Part shown: piece after piece, positions 1-10,169 of the stretch | Position numbering within the stretch: position 1 is the first letter of the stretch | Layout of the letters: every line of letters begins with the position of its first letter | NCBI GenBank assembly: GCA_018398575.1 | Contig: JAGTXZ010000010.1 | Coordinates: 2,852,001-2,916,000 of the forward strand | Source of the DNA: Ampelomyces quisqualis | Lineage: Eukaryota > Ascomycota > Dothideomycetes > Pleosporales > Phaeosphaeriaceae | DNA: 64,000 bases | Direction: 5' to 3' | Notes under the pieces: model-generated | Seen by the model: only the letters and a program-made list of their open reading frames with translations | The model's database searches: none | Told to the model about the DNA's origin: nothing | Position numbers and translations under genes: made by a program

Positions 1-1340
1 TACTAAATAATTAGTCTTAGCCTATACCTTTGCGTCATATATAGGCTTCTTACAAATGTTAGACTCTATTATATTAAAGTAACAGAGTAGCCTGTTAGTA
101 GTACAGAAGGCGTTGCTAACGTAAAAAACCTAGAAGCTTATGCTAGAGATCTGTATGTTATGCTCTTTAGCCTAATTAAATATTAGTAGAATGTATAGAA
201 ACGCTGCAAGAGAACAAAACCTTAGTAGAAGAGAAATAAATTAAAAACAACTTATATTAGTGTAGAGCTACTGTACGCTAGCGCTAATATTATTAAGCTT
301 GCAAATAATAGTGTTCTGCTTAACAAGAAGCTGCTAAAGGAGCTAGTAGATGTCTACTAGGATATTAACCTTAGTAACCTTGCGCGTTAGACTCTAGTAG
401 CTAGACTTGTTACTACTGCAAGACTTTGCTTAAGTAGCCCTAAGCTTGTTAACAAAGTTAGAACAGAGACTAGTAATTATATACTGCGTTAACAGCTACT
501 TAACCTTAGAATTGCAAGCAAGGGCGTTACAAAGCAAGATAACTATAATTTTAAAGTAATTGTTAACTTAGAAAGTTATTAGAATTAACTAGATAAGTAA
601 AAGAATATAGTAGTTAACTTACAGGCCTATATATAATGTGCGCATTCTTGCACTAAGCGCAAGTGCTTTTACTACAAGTAATCTTGCACTTAGACTTGTT
701 ACTCTTAAGCTAAGTAATAGCGCAGCCTAGATAACACAGTAGGTTAAGCTTAGCCTTAATAATAATCTTAGGTCTGTCCTATTACTAGTTAGTAACATGC
801 CTAGACCTAGCTTAGCGCTACAGATATAATACTTACAACAGAGGAGTTAACAGCGCAATACTTAGCAGGAGAGCTATAAGAAGTGTATAGACTTAGCATC
901 TTTGCAAATAGTAGCATAGGCGTAGAAGATGTATAAGTTAACAAGAAAGGTAATACGTAAGCGTATATACAGAAGGCAAGGCTAGTGTAGTATATAGTAC
1001 TACCTAAAAAGAGAAGTAAGAGTGCAGAATAACAGATCTAGGTAAAGTAATTTTTATTTTAATAGTTGCGCAGGTCTAAGCGCACCTAGCGCTAGAGCAG
1101 GAGAATTATGTAATAGGCTGCTGCCTAGTTAGTTCTTAGTTATAGAAAAACTTTAGCTTACTAAACTAGAACACCAAAAATCCTCTAGGCTAGTACACTA
1201 AAAACAGTTCTAGACTAGAGCGCCTAAACCCTCTAGACTAGACTGCCTTAGGACTATAAAAACCTTCTAGATAGCAATTAGGATAGGTTACAAATTTACG
1301 TCTTTATTTCCTAGCAACTACTCTTAGAGTCTGCCTCTTA
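1..1340. other. AT-rich RIP-type DNA, no intact gene
   Basis: Very AT-rich sequence dominated by TA and TTA steps, with stop codons in every frame and no open frame worth reporting. Short coding-looking runs survive (for example around 285-355 and a Cys/Lys-rich run near 635-690), so this is probably an older mutated transposon fragment rather than random DNA. I could not assign it to an element family. A stretch at about 1165-1260 repeats a motif like CTCTAGACTAG several times. Confidence 0.7.
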
Positions 1341-1632
1341 TAATATGCAAATACATACTACATCTAATACCTTATAAAGGCTTAGTAACAGATTATGCAA
1401 GAGATAGTAGAAGTAGCGCTAAAAGTAATCTAAATCTACTTTAACTTAGTTGCTACCTTAACTATAAATATAAGCCTATTGCATTAGATAGAGAATAAGT
1501 TTTCCTTGTCCTTCTGTACAAGACCTATAAGTGTATAGCTAAATCTAAAATCTCTAATATAACACGCACTTCTATATGCCTCTGATACGTATCTAATTTA
1601 ATCCTAATAGCTGTACCTACTTACGTTGTTAT
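1341..1632 (+). repeat. Left copy of a roughly 290 bp direct repeat, probable 5' LTR
   Basis: This segment matches 8931-9233 over most of its length, including the shared core GGCTTAGTAACAGATTATG and a shared end at GTTGTTA. The differences between copies are mostly C/T and G/A transitions, as expected after RIP. It lies upstream of gag and pol remnants on the + strand, so it fits the 5' LTR of the gypsy element. The exact ends are uncertain because terminal TG/CA dinucleotides would be altered by RIP. Confidence 0.65.
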
Positions 1633-2319
1633 ATTACAAGAAAAACTTTGTCCTGCTAGTAATAGTATTTAAATAATATTGCAATTTACTTTTGAAAAGA
1701 TTGCGTTAAAACGTACAGAACAACATCTAAATTAGATCTGTTTCTAACCTTAAATCTATTAAACACAGTTAGGATCTCTTAGATCTCTTAACAGCTAAAG
1801 CCTTTAGGTTTAGATCTTCTTATTAACGTATAGTTAGGATTACTTTAGTAAAAGTCGCGTTTAGCACTAAGATAGAGACTTAGCAACTATTAACAACCTA
1901 GGAGTATTAGAGACAACACTAATAACTCCCTCAAAAGCTATACTAGCACTAACACCTAGAGAATCCTAAGAAGACTCTATATTAACTGTTACGACCTAGT
2001 AATAGAGTGCTAAACAAAAAAGTTAGACACTAGGGAATCTAAAGAGAAACCTTAGCCTAGAGCTGCACCAAATCTAACTTCTGCGCAACTAGAGGTTAAT
2101 TAATTACAATAAGAATTAAAACAAGCGTTAGCAGAAATTATTTCCTTTAAGAAAAGACTAACTCTGTTAGTAGAACTAGACAAGCCTTTACCTACTACTA
2201 AAACTCCTTAGAACTCTTCTATACTCTGCTATTTATCTAATAGCTCTATATCTAAACACTTATATTGCTACAAAGGCTCTTGCTAACTTTAATAATCTAA
2301 GAAGACGCCTAATATAGAT

Positions 2320-2790
2320 AATCTTAGCAATAGAAAAGATCTTACCTTCTGCTAATAGCAGGCCTCTATTTAGGATTAACTTAAAATTAACTTAGACTAC
2401 TATTAGACTAAAAGACAACGCATAGCCTTAGTATAGAGTTACACAACAAGGCTAGCTAAGAGCTATCTTAAGCCTTAATATCTATTAGATACTAATTAAG
2501 AGTAATTTTAGAACGCTAAGGAAATAATTAAGCTACTTAAGTTCTACTTTATTACAGGTAACAAGGTAGCTAAAAGCTGTGCAGCGTTTAATTAATTGCA
2601 GATAATAAAAGAGGAAACATTTCCCTTGTTTAAAGCTAGGTTTCTAAGTTCTGCAGTTAAGGGACAAGTACTCTCTTTAGAGTAGTTTTACTACTTATAG
2701 ACAAAGATTACGCTAGCACTATAAGCCTCTAACCTAGGGTTTAGGCACTAATAGAAGAACTTATTCAATTAGATAGTAGAACACCTTACT
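2320..2790 (+). pseudogene. gag (capsid-like) remnant of the gypsy element
   Basis: The + strand translation, read through stops, keeps the spacing and residues of fungal gypsy Gag: a D-x-T-F start, a W/L-K-I-N-x-D-Y-Y block, then R-I-A-L-V, an A-K-S-Y-L-K-P block, and a later F-x-x-L segment. The coding frame has numerous TAA/TAG codons that are each one C-to-T or G-to-A change from Gln or Trp codons. It is dead sequence, recognised only by its pattern. Confidence 0.5.
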
Positions 2791-4179
2791 GCCTACAATA
2801 TAGAGTAGAAGAATAATCTACACCTAAGTATATTACTAGCTACCCTTAAGTTACCTATTAGGCTAGCTCTATAACCTGCTTTAGAGCTAAATTAAATAAC
2901 TGCCTCTAGCGCCCTAATTACTTCTGCGCTAGCCTATTAATTAACAATAGTACGTCTTTCTAGCAAGACTTCTAAACCTAGCTAATAAAAGACTTCTAGT
3001 AGTTACTAAAATTATAGTAAGCTAGAATACTACTCTAGTAATTGCACAAAGCCTTATATATGTTAGATTAAAGCTATAGAAGTAAATAAGTATAAAGATG
3101 CTTAAGAGCAACCTAACTAGGAGGTGTATTGTATAGGAAATAGAAGTGCCTAGAAGAAAACTTCTCTTTAGGCCTAAGCTATTATAATCTATCCTATCTT
3201 AACCTTTCTTATTTGTTTTGTAGCTTCTATTTTCTTATACCTATACTTTTCTATAACTAAGGTATTAGTTTACGCCTTAATACTCTTGTTAACACTAGTA
3301 CTTAAGGTTTTCTATTTTTAAATTTATAAATTGTTTTATCTGTTTTTAAAGCTTTACAGTAACTTATCTAGAAGCTCCCCTTTTAGGTTTAGGTACGCAG
3401 CTTTAAGGATTAGATTACTTCTTTAGTAACTTAATATATTTAACTGCACTTAAATATTAATAGCTAAAAGATTCTAAACTATCTATTTCTTATCTTTAAT
3501 CTTAGGTCTTAGAATTGTATACTTAGCCTCTAATAGTTAAGACAATTTAAGATTTAATTAGACACTGATAAGTTACAGTTTATTTAGCTATCTAAGTACC
3601 TCTGTTCCTATAATCCTTTACTTCCTATACTTACTATTCTATATTAAGCTATAGTGCTAGCTATTGTCTACCTTATTATAGAATAACGCAACGCTCTATA
3701 GGAGAAAGAAGACTATTATATCTAAAACAGTCCTTTCTATTACTCTTCTTCTATCTATTGTATTAAGGGATGCTTAAAGCTTCTCTCTGCACAAAAAATC
3801 TTAGAGATTTCTTATACCCTAATTAAGCATTTCTGCTTAGAGTCTAAACCCTCTCTAACTACTTGCATAGCTCTTATTGCTGCTAATATATTCTACTTTA
3901 TTATAAAAAACCCCTAGAACAAGTTCTTTACAACAAGCCTTTATAAGATTAATAGAATCCTTGCCTCTAAGGACAATGCAGCTAATTAATATTAGTTAGA
4001 TAAGTGCTTACTAGCCTGCTACTCCTAGTACTAGGACGTATTTAGTAAGTTAGCAGCTAATTAATTACCTTTTTATTATTTGTATAATTATAAGATTATT
4101 CTTAAAGAACTATTACTAAATGCGTTTAGTCTTCTGTATAAGCAGAATTAGAAGGAGCTTAAAGCGACCAAAGCCTACA

Positions 4180-6955
4180 TCTAAGAACACCTTTAGAAGG
4201 GTTATATTAAGGCTAGCTAAAGTTTCTTTACTTTACCTATTCTTTGTATATATAAGCCTAATAGAGATATACGTATTTGTGTAGACTACTAAAAGATTAA
4301 CGCCCTTACGCGCAAGGACATCTATCTAATCTATTGTATTAATAAGCTACTATTTAGCTTCTGTAAAGCTAAGATCTTTACTAAGTTTAATATTAGAGCC
4401 GCCTTTAACAAAATTTGTATAGATTCTAACTCTAAAGAGTATACTACCTTTTAGACATATTATAGCACCTATAAGTATTAGGTACTTTCTTTTAGCTTGT
4501 GTAATAGGCTAGCTACATATTAGCACTATATAAATAATGTACTAATTAATTATTTTAATAATTTCTATATTACCTATCTTAATAACATTCTAATTTACTT
4601 AGAGGATATAAACTTACATTAGGAACACGTCTAAAATGTCCTAGAGCGCCTACACACTACAGGGTTATAAGTAGATATATAGAAGAGTAAATTCTATGTA
4701 ACTTATATAAAGTATCTAGGTTAAGTTTTAACAAACAAAGGTACTAAAGTTAACTCTAATAAAGTAAGAGCCTTTTAAAACTAGTCTAAACTTACTATAG
4801 TTATAGGCGTTAAGTTATTTCTTAGTTTTGCTAGTTTCTATTAACAATTTATTAAGAATGTCTTCTGTATAGCTAAACTAATTATAAAGCTTTAGAGTTC
4901 TACTACCTCTTTTAAATAAACTACAGACTGCTAATAGGCTTTTGATTAGATTAAAGCCTTACTCTTAGCTATTCTTACGCTATCTTACTTCTATTCTAAG
5001 TACAATATAAAATAAGAAACTAACGCATTAGATAGAGTAATAGCAGGAGTACTCTCTTAGAAGCACTCTAATAACAAGTAGTACCCTATAGCTTTCTATA
5101 GCTACGCTCTATTTAGGGCTAAACTTAATTAGAAAATATATAACAAAGAACTATTTACTATCTTAAAAGCATTTGTAAAGTAGAGAGCTAAACTTACCTC
5201 TATACAGAGCTAAATCTAGGTATGTTTTAATTATTACTCTCTATAATACTTTATAACTACAAAGGTTATTAATGCACGTTAAGCTTAATAAGTAGAGACT
5301 ATTACCTCTTTTAATTTCTATATTAAGTATATACTTAGTAAGTTAAACAAGAAAGCTAATATCCTTAGCTAAAGAGAACAAGATATTAGTAAGGTTAAGG
5401 CTACCTAGTAAGATAACAGATTCTGCGTACTTTTAGAACCTAAACAACTAAACTACCTAGTTAACTCTAAAATAGCCTAGAACTACGTTTGTACCTATCT
5501 AGAGGTTACTGTTTTAGCTATTTTAGTCTAATCTAATAGTGCTATACTAAACATTAACTCCTTAGAACTAATTAAAGCTCTACTAGTAGAGAATTCCTAC
5601 TTCTTCTAAGAAGAACTTCTACTATATTACTTATACCTTTATATACCTAGAGATTCCCCCTTATGCACTTAACTAATTAGAGAAGCTTATAACTAGGTAT
5701 TAACTGCTTATCTAAGCGCTACAAAGATGTATTAGCTCCTAGCCTAGTAATACTATTAGAAAGGTATAGAGGCTACATGTAAATGCTATATACAAAACTA
5801 TATTTCCTATTAAAGATCTTATCTAAGACAGCTCTAATCCTAAAGGTTTCTCTATCTGTTAATAATTGCTAATAGGCCTATGCAGTATTTGTGTATAGAT
5901 TTTAAGATATTTCTAAAAGATTGTTATAGCTATAATTAAATTATAGTTATTATTTATTGTCTATTAAAGCAAGCTATCTCTATCCTTTGCTACAAAACAA
6001 TTAACGCTTAGTAAATATCTTACTTGTTTTTTTAATAAGTATATTAATTTAGCTATATACCTAAAAGTATTATGTCTAATTATAGCTTCTAGTTTGCGTT
6101 CTAATTCTAGTTTAAATTCTGCCAGATCCTAGGCGTGCAAATTAAGCTTTCTACTGTCTATTACAAACAGACTAATAGTTAAACTAAGATTATAAATAAG
6201 TTTATTAATTTATAATTAAGGCTCTTTATATTCTATTACTAAGACAACTAGAGTAACCTTCTACTAATAATTTATTAAGCCTAGGCAACGTTACTACACT
6301 CTGTAATTAGTATAGTACTATATTAGCTTCTATTTAGATTTAAACCTAAACAAAGCTAGGATTAGTCTTTATCTACTTTGAAACACAAAGATATAAACGT
6401 TAAGGATGCTTTAAGCCTAGCTACCTGCATGCACAAAGCCTAGCGCACAGCTAAAGATAATATAAAAAAGGCACAGTAACAGATAGCTACTAAAGTAAAT
6501 AAATATTAATAACTTGTTAATTAGGTAGTAGGTAACAAAGTTTACCTCTTAGCCTAAAACCTATCTGTTACCTATCTAAGTCGCAAACTTGCTAAATTGT
6601 AAAAAGGTTTCTTTAAAGTTCTAGAATAAGTTAGCTATTTATTCTAACTAAAGCTACCTAAAGGCTCTAAAATCTATAACGTGTTTACTCTAGATGTACT
6701 CTGCAAGAACCTTAATAATCTCTTGCCTAGTTAGCTAAGCAGCTAAGCCTAAACCTATTTAGCATCTTAATTTAAGGCGTTAAAGAATAAGAGGTAGAAG
6801 AGATTTTATCTAGTAAGCTATACTACTCTATCTTAAAGTATTACGTAAAATAGGTAGGTTATAACTCTAATTCTACCTAGTACAATATATTAAACTTTAT
6901 AAGAGCACTATATATGTTGTAAGCATTCTTTAAACACTATCTAAAATAGCTAGAA
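4180..6955 (+). pseudogene. pol remnant: reverse transcriptase, RNase H, integrase, chromodomain
   Basis: Reverse transcriptase: at about 4279-4345 the frame reads C-V-D-Y-stop-K-I-N-A-L-T-R-K-D, the classic gypsy RT block, followed by K-I-F-T-K-F-N and later Y-L-E-D near 4610. RNase H: about 5025-5170, with A-L-D-R-V-I-A-G-V-L and the downstream N-K-E-L block. Integrase core: about 5870-6480, with R-P-M-Q-Y-L-C-I-D-F and then Q-T-N followed by the Y-Y-Q-D-N block. Chromodomain: about 6786-6955, with E-V-E-E-I-L and V-G-Y-N. Stops interrupt every domain, so this is a RIP-inactivated copy. Domain identities rest on motif recognition alone. Confidence 0.75.
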
Positions 6956-7204
6956 CTTCTACAAGTGTTAGCTAAATAGATTACAGTATAGAAAAAAGAA
7001 GTTAAAGATCTTATAGTATTTTAAGATAATTATATTAGAGAAATTAAACTTAATCTTACAACTACTACACTAGTAAGTAACAACTATTAATAATAAGAGC
7101 CTTACTCTTCTATTAGATCTAACAGTAGACTGTTACTGCTACTAGTAAGACGCTCTTAACTATTTAACTCTTTAGGTACAGACACTAATGCACTACTTAG
7201 TTGT

Positions 7205-7744
7205 CTTATTAGGAAAATTTAAAATTAATCTGATTAGCCTAATCGCTGCAACCTGCAGCAGCCTAACAGTAATACTGTCTACTAGACAATTCGCCAAAGT
7301 TACCCCACTTACTTCTAGTCGCTAGCGACCTAACAGCAACCTAACAGCAACCTAACAGAGTCGCTAGATCTAACAGAGTTGCTAGTGTTGCTAATGTCGC
7401 TAATTTTACTTATATAACTGTATTGCTGTATATTTTAGATAACGTAATTATTTCAAAAACTCAAAATAAAGAGCAGAATCTCTTCTTTAAAATGCACTAT
7501 TTAGAATTTTAATAGCTAGTCTAGTTATTGAGATATAGCGCGTTAAAGTTATAAGCTTTTTTTAAAAAAACTTTAAGTATGTTCAACACGATAGATCTAC
7601 GCGCTAACACTATATTATATTAGACTTGATCTAGAGTAAAATCAGCAATTTAGTTACTATTTCTTTAATAAAAAATATAATATATTATCTAGTTAAAGTG
7701 CTAGAGCTTTAGCGAAAACAAGCCTTAGCAAAGAACTTTAAAAC
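7205..7744. other. Gypsy 3' flank with short CCTAACAG repeats
   Basis: This tract after the chromodomain is less uniformly AT-rich than its surroundings. At about 7328-7395 it holds several copies of CCTAACAG(CAA) alternating with GTCGCTAG-like words. It could be part of the element's 3' non-coding region or a separate insertion. No coding frame is visible. Confidence 0.4.
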
Positions 7745-8051
7745 TCTACAAACTTTACTGCCTTGCATCTTAATAACAAGAGCAGCTATAAGAAATCTAA
7801 AAAGTGCGTTTTAAAGAAAAAATTAAGCTCTATATTTTTGGTTTTTAGAATAATAACGTTATGGCGCGGGTAGGGCAGGTAGGTCTAGTAGATCAGGTGG
7901 ATCAATTTAGGCGTTTTAGTCTAATTAGGCGGCTAGAACAAATAAAAGACCCTAGGGACAGTTAAGTACAGTTAAGAACTGTCTAGTTAACTGTTCTAAC
8001 AATATTACTTATGTTGCAGATGTCACTAACGTTGTGTTTTTCTAACGCTTC
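7745..8051. repeat. Left copy of a second direct repeat (about 305 bp)
   Basis: Closely matches 9237-9541. Both begin near CTACAAACTTTACT and both contain AAGTGCGTTTTAAAGAAAAA, CAGTTAAGTACAGTTAAGAACT and a terminal CTAACGCT. The copies differ mostly by transitions. This copy is the more GC-rich in its centre (ATGGCGCGGGTAGGGCAGG), so it is less mutated there. Confidence 0.75.
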
Positions 8052-8930
8052 TGTTCTAGCCTTACTTACTATAAGTGCTAGCTAACCTCTTTACTACTTA
8101 ATCTGCCTAAGATACTATTAAGATATTTACTAGCTAGGCAACTATACTAGTTAACCTAGCTGTGCTCTACCTAAGCAACCTAACCTTCTTAGCTATTTCT
8201 CTAACCTTTCTAGCTAGCTTTTTCCTCTAGTAATAAGTACTAACAAGTAAGTTAGTAGTATTTATATTAGCTACTTGTATAGTGCTTACTTATATAGCAG
8301 TAGCTAACTAAAACGCTGCTACCTAGATGTTAGCTTTATGCTCTAATACTACCTTGTTAGACTTATCTCTACCTAGAGTAGTAAACCTATAGTTAAGAGC
8401 CTTAGAAAGGCTATTATACTCTTAACCTATATATTAGAAAACTAAGTAATACTTCTTATTAAAGAGCGTATAATAAGTACGCTTCTTAGACACGTCTAAA
8501 TAAAATCTAAACTTAATATTAAAATAGCTGCAAGTAAAAGCTCTTACAGCTTATAAATAAATAACTTAATAAGCTAGAAGATAAGCTTTAAAAAAGACAG
8601 AAATAGGCATTATGTGTATCTACTATACAATTAGCTAACAATTAAATTAGGAGAAGGCTTAGATAGCTTTAGGTATATAAACGTAAGAAAAAGAGTATAA
8701 AAAAGTAGTATACCTAAGAGCTAGCCTTATATATATACTTAAAAAACTTTAGGTAAAGTTAAGATAATAAACGCGCTGCTACGCTAAGTAAAATAATAAC
8801 AAACAGATATAACGCGTTATTAGAAATTTAAAGTTAAGGTAAATAAGACTTTTAAATAATTTTAAATAGTATCTAAAAGTACACAAATATAGACTTAATT
8901 AATAAGAACTATTAATTTTAAGAAAGAAGG
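8052..8930. other. Degraded sequence between the repeat copies
   Basis: AT-rich sequence with stops in all frames. The complementary strand keeps some longer basic runs between about 8060 and 8500 (Lys/Arg-rich, with an L-L-K/R pattern), hinting at a decayed coding region on the minus strand. I cannot name it. It ends in a purine-rich run AAGAAAGAAGG directly before the right LTR-like repeat, which resembles a polypurine tract. Confidence 0.4.
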
Positions 8931-9233
8931 TAATATAACAAACATATACAAACAAAAGCTATATCTAATACTTTATAAAGGCTTAGTAATAGATTATGTA
9001 AAGAATAGTAGGAGTAGTGCTAAAAGTACTCTAAATCTACTCTAACTTAGTTACTACCTTAACTATAAATATAAGCCTATTGCATTAGATAGAAAACAAG
9101 TTTTTCTTATTCTTCTGTACAAGACCTATAGGTATATAGCTAAATCTAGAATCTCTAATACAATACGCACTCTTATATGCCTCTAATACGTATCTAATTC
9201 AATTCTAATAGCTGTATCTACCTGCGTTGTTAC
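8931..9233 (+). repeat. Right copy of the roughly 290 bp direct repeat, probable 3' LTR
   Basis: Matches 1341-1632 with mainly transition differences and is preceded by a purine-rich run (AAGAAAGAAGG), as expected for a 3' LTR after a polypurine tract. It is followed within a few bases by the second copy of the other direct repeat. No clean target-site duplication is visible at the outer edges. Confidence 0.65.
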
Positions 9234-9236
9234 AAA

Positions 9237-9541
9237 AATCTACAAACTTTACTACTGTGTATTTTAACAACTAGAGCAGCTATAAGAAATCTAAAAAGTG
9301 CGTTTTAAAGAAAAAATTAAGCTCTATATTTTAGGTTTTTAGAATAATAACGTAATAGCGCAAGTAGAGCAAGTGGGGCAAGTAGAGCAGGTAGAGTAGT
9401 TTAAGCGTTTTAGGCTAATTAGGCAGCTAGAACAAATAGAGAACTCTAGGAACAGTTAAGTACAGTTAAGAACTATCTAGTTAACTATTCTAATAGTGTT
9501 ACTAATGTTGCGGATAACGCTAACGTTGTGTTTTCCTAACG
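9237..9541. repeat. Right copy of the second direct repeat (about 305 bp)
   Basis: Pairs with 7745-8051. It abuts the right end of the LTR-like repeat, which makes the order LTR, B, LTR, B across the block. It carries more TA changes than the left copy. Confidence 0.75.
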
Positions 9542-10169
9542 CTACAGTAAATTTAAGATATAATTAATATATATAGAAGCCTTATAAGGTAGTAAAATAG
9601 CTCTTAGAGTATTAGACAGGTCTTATAAGTAATTTTAGGTAGTATATTTGCTATATACGTAGGTACAGTTACTTATCTAATTATATACTTGTTTACAATA
9701 CTAAAAAACGTACTAAGACTAGTATATAGCTGCCTTATAGCTAAGAATATAATCTTATTGTATATTAAGTGTGTAGAACACTAATATTAGCTAAGGAGTG
9801 GCCTAGGAGCGCTATGCTTAATTTAGGTAACAAATTACTAAGAAAACAGCTTTAGCGTTCCAAAAATACGCTCAAAACCACCCCAAAACACCCCTGCTAT
9901 TCCGTCGGCTTTCCTTCGGCACAAAAGCTAGCTTGCGTCGAGAATAATTCCAACGCAAAAGAGACTCAGTCAGAAAATGTTGGTGTAAGGAGAGAAGGGC
10001 AGGGGAAGTAAGTAAGTAGGAGTAATTATGAGTAATAAAAACAGTGGTATCCAGAGAAGAATGTGCGCTAAAAGCTGCCATGCACGTGAGCTAGCCTGCC
10101 ATACAAAACCATGTAATCCTCTCATCACCTTCCCACACATAAACGCCATCCCCTCATCAACCCTTTATA
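9542..10169. other. Edge of the RIP block and 3' flank of the LRR gene
   Basis: AT-rich, stop-rich sequence continues to about 9860, where composition changes within a few tens of bases to ordinary mixed sequence (from about 9870, CAAAACCACCCCAAAACACC). The remainder up to 10169 is the downstream flank of the minus-strand LRR gene. Small open frames on both strands here look spurious. Confidence 0.6.

Larger units (their letters stand above)
1341..9233 (+). mobile_element. RIP-degraded Ty3/gypsy LTR retrotransposon (chromovirus type)
   Basis: Between two direct repeats lie, in order on the + strand, remnants of a gag capsid region, reverse transcriptase, RNase H, integrase and a C-terminal chromodomain. 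That order (integrase after RNase H) defines Ty3/gypsy elements, and the chromodomain marks the chromovirus branch common in fungi. Every domain is cut by many stop codons, so nothing can be expressed. The chromodomain ends near 6955 but the right repeat starts only at 8931. About 2 kb of extra material, including another repeat copy, is therefore present before the 3' LTR, so the element is composite or rearranged. The boundaries are those of the repeats and may not be the true element ends. Confidence 0.75.
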
